From: Oscillatoria sp. SIO1A7 | Lineage (GTDB): Bacteria; Cyanobacteriota; Cyanobacteriia; Cyanobacteriales; Laspinemataceae | DNA length: 50,459 bases | Direction of reading: 5' to 3' | Assembly: GCA_010672965.1 (NCBI GenBank) | Contig: JAAHFN010000052.1 | Span: forward strand, 1 to 50,459 | Shown: piece after piece, positions 35,489 through 42,967 of the stretch | How the letters are laid out: the number at the start of each line of letters is the position of its first letter | Numbering within the stretch: the first letter of the stretch is position 1 | Made by a program: the position numbers and the translations under genes | Notes under the pieces: generated by a model | Seen by the model: the letters and a program-made list of their open reading frames with translations, nothing else | Told to the model about the DNA's origin: nothing | Databases searched by the model: none

Positions 35489-35734
35489 ATGAGCATCTTA
35501 ATCCCCGACTACATTATACGCGCAACAAGAATGACGGAGGATGAATTAAAACTAGCGATCGCGATCGCGCTCTACAAGCAGGAAAAAATTAGTAGTGGCA
35601 AGGCGCGTGCTTGGACTGGACTTCAGGTAATTGAATTCCAACACGAGCTAGCCAAGCGCGGACTCTGCATTAACTACGATGTGGAGGATTTTCAGGCAGA
35701 TGTGAAAACTTTACAGTCTATGGGGTTATTTTGA
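35489..35734 (+). CDS. UPF0175 family protein, orphan antitoxin-type
   Basis: 81 residues: MSILIPDYIIRATRMTEDEL, IALYKQEKISSGKARAWTGL and a GLCINYDVEDFQADVKTLQSMG ending. These match UPF0175, small DNA-binding-type proteins often paired with a DUF3368 PIN-domain RNase. Here no PIN gene follows; the next gene, ariB, faces it 23 bp away. It is thus an orphan. ATG start at 35489, 26 bp after the truncated XRE gene. Confidence 0.85.
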   Translation: MSILIPDYIIRATRMTEDELKLAIAIALYKQEKISSGKARAWTGLQVIEFQHELAKRGLCINYDVEDFQADVKTLQSMGLF

Positions 35735-35757
35735 TTGTTGTTTTTCCTAATATCTTT

Positions 35758-36657
35758 CTAAGAATCGACTCGAAGAGAATCAAGGTAGCTGTAAAGGCAC
35801 TTTGGCGTATCGGCGTATTGAGACAAATCAGAAATTGTATTACCCCTGCTTAGCTTGAGTACGACCTTAATCTTACGAGTAAAATATGGAGAACTTTTCT
35901 CATTAGCTTCGTTGATTAGTTTATGCAGAAATGAAAATAAGAATTCAATCTCAAACTTACCTCTAAAACTTTTCTGCCGAACTTTAGCTCGCAATTCAAC
36001 CTTTTTAGCATCCAACTCCTGCTGCGAGATGGCAGGCAAATGAGGAAACTTGTTACACAGGTCGTCAAGTGTGTAGTTTACAGAAGCTTTTGTCAAATCA
36101 ATACGGACTAGCTTTGAAAAATTGATATCTGAAACATTGAGTCCGCTAGACCTATTTATATGGCACGCAATCCAAGCATTGAGTAACTCAACCGAATTAT
36201 GGAACTGTTCTTGTAGTTTTATATAAAGCTTGACAGAACGCTCAAAATTTTCGTCTGCTTCTGTTAAATGAAATTCACTTTTCAAAATGTTCTTAAAACA
36301 TTCAATTGATGTGTAAAAGTTTTCCACTGAGTGGCATGGAGTTTCATATATGCCTATTTCATCGATTGATTTGTCAAAATCTTTATCTACGAAATAGGCT
36401 TTTCTAGCACGATCGTAGTATTTACGAGACGAGAGCATTTTATAAATCCCTAAAACTCCATCTTTTCCCTTACAACTGAGGAATTCATACTTCTCGGGCC
36501 TGACAACATTTTTTATTCTAATGCCGTAGTATTTACTGTCCTCTCCTTCAAAAAAACAGTAAAGCGCTGATTCATCATGCTTTTTATATAATCTAGTAAA
36601 TTCAGTGAATACAGCAACTGCTTTCCCGCGAGCAGCTCTTAACTCATCTACTGACAT
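35758..36657 (-). CDS. ariB: DUF4435 nuclease-like effector, PARIS AriB
   Basis: 299 residues. A TOPRIM-like layout: YCFFEGEDSKYYGIRI with acidic E37/E39, then AYFVDKDFD with D91, D93, D95, and CHSVENFYTS, the DUF4435 hallmark near 110. The C-terminal half is helical and unassigned. In PARIS, AriB is held by the ATPase AriA and released when a phage anti-restriction protein such as Ocr appears; freed AriB cuts host tRNA and stops growth. Start ATG 36655-36657 sits directly against the stop of the upstream ATPase with no gap, as expected for a coupled pair. Identification rests on domain pairing and motifs; phage trigger unknown. Confidence 0.78.
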   Translation of the reverse strand: MSVDELRAARGKAVAVFTEFTRLYKKHDESALYCFFEGEDSKYYGIRIKNVVRPEKYEFLSCKGKDGVLGIYKMLSSRKYYDRARKAYFVDKDFDKSIDEIGIYETPCHSVENFYTSIECFKNILKSEFHLTEADENFERSVKLYIKLQEQFHNSVELLNAWIACHINRSSGLNVSDINFSKLVRIDLTKASVNYTLDDLCNKFPHLPAISQQELDAKKVELRAKVRQKSFRGKFEIEFLFSFLHKLINEANEKSSPYFTRKIKVVLKLSRGNTISDLSQYADTPKCLYSYLDSLRVDS

Positions 36658-37968
36658 TTATTGTTCCTCTCTAACAAAGATATCCAAGTCGTTAGCGTAG
36701 CTATCTAACTCGTTGTCAAAAATAAATGGAGAATGGGTGACAGCCAAGAGCAATCTACACTTACCCGATCTTAAGATATCAGGAAGTAAAAGCCTTTGCC
36801 ACTCAATTGCAAGTGACAACTCTGGCTCATCAAATAAAAGAATAAAATCTTCAGAGGATTCCAAGTAAATTTTTGAAAACAGAGAAATTATTTGCTTTTC
36901 CCCAGACGAAAGGTCTTTTATATCAATCGGGCTATTGTTTCTGGTTTGAATGATAGAAATTTCGACATTCGCTTCGTCATAAACAATGCGTTTTTCATTC
37001 AAGTAATTGTTACAGACCGAAGCAAATTGATTGATCGATTCGTCCTTCTCTTTTTGCTGTTCGTAAAGTCCAACCAATTTTGATAGAAAATAAACCAATT
37101 GATTGTGTTTCTCAGAATTTATTTCCCCAGAACTTACTAGGTTCTCAATCCTTTCTCTGTCAGATGTTGATATATTTTCTTCGCCAACACGACTCAAAAC
37201 TATATTCAGCGTGTCGGGCTTAATACTGTCTCTCATCTCCTGGGTTATGTGAATACCCTCAACAAATTGGGTTAAGATCTCACCTGTAACTTTCGAGAAA
37301 AGATTAAGTGCTGAATTTTTAATAGTAGTTGTAATTTCGTCAAACTTGTTGCTGACATCCTTCATTCCAAATTGGATTAGCTTGCCGTCTCCTTGCCCAA
37401 AACTAAAGCCTTCAGACTTCTCCTCTTCTTCATAACCCAAATTCTTCAGATCTTCTTCAACTCTTCTATAAGTCGGAAAATATAAGATAGATTCATGCAT
37501 ATTTTCCTGAATAGTGGCTCTAATCTTATCAATTTTTCCTTGTTGCTCTTCACCCTTGGATCCACTCCTAGCTTTTAAACCAACGCCAGATGACGAGCCC
37601 CCTCTAAACTCTCTTTGTAACATCTCCATAAGTTGTTGTGCAGATACATTAAAAGCATCGATATAATTTCCTTGAGAAGAAAAGTCGCTTTGACGCAATG
37701 CATTCAAATCGTCTTTTCTAATTTCAACAGTATCTCCAGAAGCAAATTCAAGAATTATAGAGTCAAAATATATCCTTTTAAGCTTGGAGAATTCACAGGA
37801 GATTGAATAATAAAGTGCATTAAGAATGGTGGTCTTACCAGAACCATTTTCTGCAATTAGAATAACTGCCTCTTTGTCAAAATTAATCTTGACATCTTTA
37901 AAGCCAAACAAGCCATTGATAGAAAATGACTTTAACTGACTTGAGTTCAAACGGTGTTCTAGCGACAT
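36658..37968 (-). CDS. ariA: AAA ATPase, PARIS AriA
   Basis: 436 residues. An ABC/SMC-like OLD-type ATPase: Walker A AENGSGKTT near residue 38, a long helical insertion, the signature DLSSGEKQI near 355, Walker B FILLFDEPELSLAIEW near 378, and the H-loop AVTHSPFIFD near 415. The glycine-rich SSSGVG loop near 125 lies in the insertion. Size and architecture fit AriA (AAA_15) of PARIS, and the next gene is DUF4435. In the known system AriA assembles into a propeller-shaped complex that senses the phage trigger and cages AriB. Promoter expected in the AT-rich ~200 bp upstream. Base composition is more AT-rich than the core genes. Confidence 0.78.
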   Translation of the reverse strand: MSLEHRLNSSQLKSFSINGLFGFKDVKINFDKEAVILIAENGSGKTTILNALYYSISCEFSKLKRIYFDSIILEFASGDTVEIRKDDLNALRQSDFSSQGNYIDAFNVSAQQLMEMLQREFRGGSSSGVGLKARSGSKGEEQQGKIDKIRATIQENMHESILYFPTYRRVEEDLKNLGYEEEEKSEGFSFGQGDGKLIQFGMKDVSNKFDEITTTIKNSALNLFSKVTGEILTQFVEGIHITQEMRDSIKPDTLNIVLSRVGEENISTSDRERIENLVSSGEINSEKHNQLVYFLSKLVGLYEQQKEKDESINQFASVCNNYLNEKRIVYDEANVEISIIQTRNNSPIDIKDLSSGEKQIISLFSKIYLESSEDFILLFDEPELSLAIEWQRLLLPDILRSGKCRLLLAVTHSPFIFDNELDSYANDLDIFVREEQ

Positions 37969-38260
37969 AACTGGAAATCAAACAATAACTGGGTAAGAAA
38001 AGTTAATAAAAAATCACAAATATGTTATACTTTACGGCTTGAAATGAGTTAACTTATCCGTCAGATCGCACAACCGCTGACAAGCCAGTCCGCCTTGGGC
38101 AAATTAAACTCACACTACAACTATATATGAATGCATCTCTATTATCAATAAGTAATCATTACTAATTTATAAAAGTCTTGAGGCAGAAATTGCATATTTT
38201 TGTAAAACAACTTAGAAATGAAAACTATCGCAATTCTGCAACTTTCCTAAAACTGAGTAA
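37969..38260. other. Spacer upstream of ariA
   Basis: AT-rich, likely holding the ariA promoter on the minus strand. The segment 38207-38250 (CTTAGAAATGAAAACTATCG ... CAACTTTCCTAAA) resembles 44693-44734. No gene recognised. Confidence 0.5.
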
Positions 38261-38477
38261 CGGCAAGACCGATACGATTGGAGCCTTATTGGTGGCGATC
38301 GCCTCAACGCGCCTAGCCGCAGCAGGTTTAGATTTCCCCAAAGAGCATTTAGTTTCAGAACCGGAACTGACATTGTATGACTTGCTTGAGAGCGAACGGG
38401 ATAATGCCTATCCTTACTACAATGCTTTACTCAGTAGCCTCAACAGTTTTTGCAATGCAATTGAACAAAGGCGATAG
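38261..38477 (+). pseudogene. 5'-truncated copy of a small antitoxin-partner gene (duplication copy 1)
   Basis: ~217 bp nearly identical to 40698-40920. It codes in one frame for NGKTDTIGALLVAIASTRLA and on to LLSSLNSFCNAIEQRR. The true gene start (MTLNELPGAELILPG in copy 2) is missing; upstream open sequence from 38178 comes from other repeat DNA. This copy keeps the reading frame that copy 2 has lost. Probably not expressed as a normal protein. Confidence 0.75.
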
Positions 38478-38520
38478 TTGCAGGGTGTTGAATGTCCAAA
38501 TAGTTCGATAACCTTATTAC

Positions 38521-39651
38521 TCATACAAGTGAAATGCACCGTTCATAGGATATTTCTAAATATTCCCGAGATAAATCAATGCCAATTGACTTTCGTCCCA
38601 AATTTTTGGCTGCCAGTAGAGTTGTTCCAGTGCCACAAAATGGATCTAAAATGATTCCGTTTTCCGGGCATGTAGCGAGAATTGGTATTTTACAAATATC
38701 TTCTGGGAAAGGAGCAAAATGCAATTTTCTTTTCTGAGTGTCTTCAGGGAGAATATCCCAAACATCTGAAGGCTTACTTCCCTTCGGGTGATATTTCAGA
38801 AAATAAAAGCCCTTATCTTTTAACTCTTTTGCTCTTCCAGACAGCTTTGAACTATTAGAATGAGTAGTACGTTGCTGGCCTCGAATAATCATTCTAAAAT
38901 CAGAAAGATTACCTTCTGAGATATCATTTAGAGTTGATTCAAGAGCCTTCATGGCTTCTTTTTTTTCCTCTTCACTTAACGCCGTAGATAATTCAATCTG
39001 TCGGCGATATCGTACACCTGATACGCCTGTGGCAGATACTACTGAACCCTTAACAACCTTAGCTTCTCTTGGCTTCGAGCGAATAGCGTCAGCGTCGTAA
39101 AAGTAGCCTTTGCTTTTTTTGACCAAATGAAAAATATTCTCATGGACAACTCCAAGACGATCCTTGGAATTGTCCATTCCACTTTTTATCTTGTTCCAAA
39201 TAACACTGTTTCTAAGAATCCAGCCTTGATTGTCTATCAGCTCAAAAGCTACTCTCCAAGGGATACCTTGGAGAGCCTTTCCACAGTATGAGTCCCCTAG
39301 ATTGAGCCAAACCGAGCCTGTCGGTTTAAGAATACGTTTTACTTCCAAAAAAATCACAGCCAGAGCATCTATATATTCCTGTGGTTTCCTCTCTAAGCCT
39401 ATGCCACCATTTTCATATTCTCGCTTACCCCAATATGGTGGTGATGTCATCACACAATCAATACACTTATCTGGCAAATTAGCTAATACCTCTGCAGCAT
39501 CACCATTAAATAAAAGAGGTTGCAGATGTGGTGCTGATATATAGCTACTAAGAGCATCGGCAAAGTCCTGATTTATTATTTTATTGCATTCTTTTGATTG
39601 CAGAGTGTTTCCCAAAGTAAGCTGAATATTTTCCTTAGTTAGGGACTTCAT
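38521..39651 (-). CDS. DNA methyltransferase, beta class (N4-cytosine or N6-adenine)
   Basis: 376 residues. Catalytic motif IV TSPPYWGKREYEN is at residues 69-74 onward and the AdoMet-binding motif I ILDPFCGTGTTLLAAKNLG is at 335-343, i.e. in the order IV then I that defines the beta class. TSPPYW favours N4-cytosine but N6-adenine is not ruled out. The central region (~150-320), with VHENIFHLVKKSKGYFYDADAIR and FYFLKYHPKGSKPSDVWDI, holds the recognition part. Specificity is not readable. No restriction endonuclease is adjacent, so it may be solitary. It sits between the two copies of the 220 bp duplication and reads against the flanking genes' direction. Confidence 0.92.
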   Translation of the reverse strand: MKSLTKENIQLTLGNTLQSKECNKIINQDFADALSSYISAPHLQPLLFNGDAAEVLANLPDKCIDCVMTSPPYWGKREYENGGIGLERKPQEYIDALAVIFLEVKRILKPTGSVWLNLGDSYCGKALQGIPWRVAFELIDNQGWILRNSVIWNKIKSGMDNSKDRLGVVHENIFHLVKKSKGYFYDADAIRSKPREAKVVKGSVVSATGVSGVRYRRQIELSTALSEEEKKEAMKALESTLNDISEGNLSDFRMIIRGQQRTTHSNSSKLSGRAKELKDKGFYFLKYHPKGSKPSDVWDILPEDTQKRKLHFAPFPEDICKIPILATCPENGIILDPFCGTGTTLLAAKNLGRKSIGIDLSREYLEISYERCISLV

Positions 39652-40098
39652 TTGTCAGTAAATATTCCTTTTATTTATAGCTAATATTGTCCAGTATATT
39701 CAGGCTTAACTATGTATTTAACGTCAGATTTGCTAGCTATATCAGCTACATTGTTTCTTCAATTAAATGGGTCAATGCTCCTACTGGCAAGGATTAGAGT
39801 TTGTTTTTGGCAGTTTGCCAAAGGCAAATCAGGTTCATACCACGACTATACATGGGTGCATTTAAATTTTGCAATGAGTAATTATACTCAAACTCAAGAG
39901 TGTTATTGAAAACTGAGTGTCTGGGGAAGCCAGGAGGGCGATCTCCCCATCCCACAGATTCATCGTAGCGGGAGGAGCGATCGCTTTGGCACTATCCACT
40001 TATAATTATAGTTGATGCCCCAATACCAACGAAACTAAGCAGATCGGAACTCGTTATTCGATCCCTTTGGAAACATTGTTTGAGTATGTATTTACAAT
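39652..40098. other. Spacer without a gene
   Basis: A 65-codon open frame at 39712 shows no protein-like pattern. The rest is AT-rich, with GCGATCGC at 39979. It probably holds promoters for the methyltransferase and for the next operon. Confidence 0.45.
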
Positions 40099-40654
40099 AT
40101 GCGGTCTAACGTTAATCCTAAAAAAATAGAACAACTGATGCAAGCGTTGGCTAGAGAAGCCCGTGGTTCGGGCTGCATCTACTTTACGGGCGGAGCCAGT
40201 GCCCTCTTAATCGGTTGGCGTAATTCCACTGTTGATATCGACATTAGACTCGATCCCGAACCCCCCGGTATTTTCCAAGCGATCGCCAAACTCAAACAAG
40301 AATTAAACCTCAATATCGAACTGGCTTCCCCTCAAGATTTCTTACCGCCACTACCGGGATGGCGCGATCGTGCGCGTATTTATTGGAAAGCAGGGGCAAG
40401 TTTTGTTTTATCATTATGACTTTACCGCCCAAGCCCTCGCTAAACTATCACGAGGCTTCGAGCGCGACGTTAATGATATTATAGCCATGTACGAAAAAAA
40501 ACTATTTTCGCTCAAAGAATTACGCGACTGTTTTGAAGCCATTGAACCCGAACTAATTCGCTTTCCTTCGCTTGACCCCGATATCCTGAGAAAGCGGGTT
40601 GAAACGTTTATCGAACAACTTGAAGAGAAGGACGAAGATTATGACCTTAAATGA
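40099..40654 (+). pseudogene. DUF6036-type nucleotidyltransferase, frameshifted
   Basis: Frame 1 from ATG 40099 reads MRSNVNPKKIEQLMQALARE, then GSGCIYFTGGASALLIGWRNSTVDIDIRLD with the nucleotidyltransferase-like GG...D.D motif, to LPGWRDRAR. A different frame continues VFIGKQGQVLFYHYDFTAQALAKL to DYDLK at 40654. One extra base around 40367-40375 (in CGATCGTGCGCG) explains the break; restored, the protein is 184 residues, the normal family size. Such proteins are antitoxin-like partners in small operons. Here it overlaps by 14 nt the next gene, also frameshifted. Sequencing error is possible but two independent single-base errors in a row are less likely than decay. Confidence 0.75.
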
Positions 40655-40920
40655 ATTGCCAGGAGCAGAGCTGATTTTACCCGGGCTAGAGGATCTTCGT
40701 AACGGCAAGACCGATACGATTGGAGCCTTATTGGTCGCGATCGCCGATGGCGCGCCTAGCCGCAGCAGGTTTAGATTTCCCCAAAGAGCATTTAGTCTCA
40801 GAACCGGAACTGACATTGTATGACTTGCTTGAGAGCGAACGGGATGATGCCTATCCTTACTACAATGCTTTACTCAGTAGCCTCAACAGTTTTTGCAATG
40901 CAATTGAACAAAAGCGATAG
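40641..40920 (+). pseudogene. Small partner gene of the DUF6036 protein, frameshifted (duplication copy 2)
   Basis: Starts MTLNELPGAELILPGLEDLRNGKTDTIGALLVAIA, then a one-base insertion (GATCGCCGATGGCGCGCC against GATCGCCTCAACGCGCC in copy 1) shifts the frame. The old frame resumes as RLAAAGLDFPKEHLVSEPEL to AIEQKR, TAG at 40918-40920. Restored length 92 residues. The family is known to me only as a companion of the nucleotidyltransferase. Confidence 0.7.
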
Positions 40921-41009
40921 TCTCACTTGGTCAGAAGACAGGCAATTTATCGGGAGACTCAGATGCAAGATACGATATTATGGCTTGAGGGTGAGGTCGC
41001 GAATATTTT

Positions 41010-42226
41010 TTACTGCCAGGTAGCATAAACACAATACTCGAACAGTTCTTTCTTGCTGTTACGTTTTCTAATTATCTTGCTGCCAATATTGGTAAATCCT
41101 AAAGACCTAAGCGAATCTTCAAGCAACTGCTCGGTGTGGACTTGTACGCCATAAAAGCTAGAATTACCTACGATGTAAGAAAGAACCGCGCCGTTTTTTA
41201 AACGCGGACGCAAGTTCTGAAAATGCAAATGCATATCATAAAAATACTTGCAAACATAGTTACCCATTAGTAAGGCATTTTTTTCTTTCGTTTGCAATAT
41301 GTCAGAAACAATTTCAATGATTCCGGTAGTTCAATACCGTTTGATTCCCAATGCTGCAATCTGCTAGTGGCAATACCCCAGGTTCCACCTATTGCTTTCC
41401 AATCAAGTTCGCCTGCTTCCCGAGCGGTATCTAGAAACTTAGTCCAATACATATATGGCCTAACCTCGCGAATATAACTTATTCTGTTTGGGTAAGGAGG
41501 AGAGGTGATGATATGCGAATATTGAAAACCGCCAATTGAAGTAGGTTCCCTTGAATCTACAAAATGAACAGACGAGTTCCCAGATAGATTCTCACCAGCA
41601 CTTTGAATAATTGCTTCTAATATATCCAGGTACAAAGATTCTATCTGTTCTATTTCAAACGTCGTTACTTTGTTATGAAATGACATTGAAACATGATTAA
41701 AAGCGGCAGATGATGTTTCAATAATTAGCCTACAGAACGAAATCCAAGCAAGAGATGAAGCATCGTTGTCTGTTGGTTCTCCAAACTCATTTACTAATGC
41801 TTGACGAAGTGCCCCAAGAACTTTAAGCGTGCGATCGCACCACCACCTTTTAATATTGTAAATATTGGGCAGCCAGTTATCTTCAGCTATAATTTCTTTG
41901 CATTTAATAAAAATTCGATTGATAGATATTTGTAATTCCTTAATTTCCGAATAAGAATAGTTTCTACATTTGCAATTACCGAGCCATATTAAAAACGGGT
42001 TGATATCAAGGCAATGTGCGGGAATGCCATACTCGGCAGCTACCAGTCCAGTTGTTGCCGTTCCTGAAAATGGGTCAAGAATAAAAGAATCTTCAGGAAG
42101 ATTATCAATTATCTCTTTGACCAGTTTTACTGAATATGCAGGAGTAAGGCGCAACCATCCATGTCTGCCAAGTTTCTGGTTGTATTTGAACGTGTAGTCC
42201 GAACGTTGCTTAATCTTCATATCCAT
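41010..42226 (-). pseudogene. DNA methyltransferase split by a frameshift at an A7 tract
   Basis: The first part (from ATG 42226, 319 residues) has AdoMet motif I ILDPFSGTATTGLVAAEYG at residues 49-67 and catalytic motif IV IITSPPYPNRISYIREVRPY with TSPPY at 241-245. It runs into a stop at 41267 just after a tract of seven A (41278-41284 on the opposite strand). A second frame continues without a gap as NALLMGNYVCKYFYDMHLHF to the conserved C-terminal IRKRNSKKELFEYCVYATW, ending 41010. Eight A would give one protein of 405 residues. The break could be phase variation, slippage-rescued, a mutation, or a sequencing error. The motif order I then IV differs from the beta-class enzyme nearby. Confidence 0.8.
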
Positions 42227-42319
42227 CAATCATTCAGCACTCGGTCAAAGCTTGAAGGATCGCGGAAAAAAATTTTTAGGCGATCGCAGTTCCTATGAGG
42301 CGATCGCATTCATTACGAA

Positions 42320-42967
42320 TTACTCTACCCCCCACCCTTCTTCTCTAACTACCCGTTGAATATCCTCTTCCAAAGCGCTAAAAGCAGACAAAGCCCGTAG
42401 GGGAGAAAAATCACCAATAAACGATGCCACTTGATAAACCAGTGGATCGACCCGCAACTTTTTTAGAGCCCGACCTTTTCGCTCGCTGGCTTGGCGTAGT
42501 AGCTCGTGGAGCAATTGCTTTGGGTCGGGCTTTTGTTCCAGCCTGTCCATAGCCGGCAACTGCAAGGGCTGTTTTCCGCGAGGCTTACCAGCCGCTTTTC
42601 GGATAGCAGACTCGTCAAACAATAACCAAGCTTCCTGCATCCGCACTGGCACTACGCAGACTGCCGGAGGAACCTCAACTAACTTGCGAGCTTCCTCGAT
42701 TGCTTCTTTGATTTCGGTTATACGCTTCTGCCTGGGTTCTTTTTCCGCATCTCGATGGATAAACAAAAGGTCGCAAGGGTACAAGTCTAGGCTGGTTTTA
42801 ATTTTATCTGGTAACTTCTTGGGCGGTTGGGGCAATTGTCGCAAATCTACCCATTCAAAATTAATGGCGCATTCAACCCCGCAGTTTCGCAATAACCAGG
42901 TGAGAACGAACTCAAAGGCTTTGTCCGAACTCCCATCAGAGAGCAAAGTATAGTTAAGTTCGTTCAT
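42320..42967 (-). CDS. TOPRIM-like (DUF4276-like) effector paired with an AAA ATPase
   Basis: 215 residues. An N-terminal acidic motif YTLLSDGSSDKAFEFVLTWLLR and then LLFIHRDAEKEPRQKR near 68-83 resemble the TOPRIM signature (E/D...DxD), but with D11 in place of the usual glutamate. PVRMQEAWLLFDESAIRKAAG near 107-127 is a DUF4276-type element. The ATG overlaps the stop of the ATPase gene by 4 nt (ATGA), so the two act together, as in other split OLD-family defence pairs. Family name is tentative; partner relation is strong. Confidence 0.65.
   Translation of the reverse strand: MNELNYTLLSDGSSDKAFEFVLTWLLRNCGVECAINFEWVDLRQLPQPPKKLPDKIKTSLDLYPCDLLFIHRDAEKEPRQKRITEIKEAIEEARKLVEVPPAVCVVPVRMQEAWLLFDESAIRKAAGKPRGKQPLQLPAMDRLEQKPDPKQLLHELLRQASERKGRALKKLRVDPLVYQVASFIGDFSPLRALSAFSALEEDIQRVVREEGWGVE

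Noticed and set aside
38178-38260. Start of a 99-residue protein before the duplicated segment
   Set aside because: The first 27 codons (MRQKLHIFVKQ...) lie in DNA related to the spacer repeat at 44693-44734; the intact form of the gene in copy 2 has a different start (MTLNELPG).
39712-39909. 65-residue open frame between the methyltransferase and the nucleotidyltransferase operon
   Set aside because: No ribosome binding site, no recognisable pattern, amino acid mix of random AT-rich DNA.
38521-42226. Complete type II restriction-modification system
   Set aside because: Two methyltransferases are present, but no ORF in the block has a recognisable endonuclease; the ATPase/TOPRIM-like proteins are not typical R-M nucleases.
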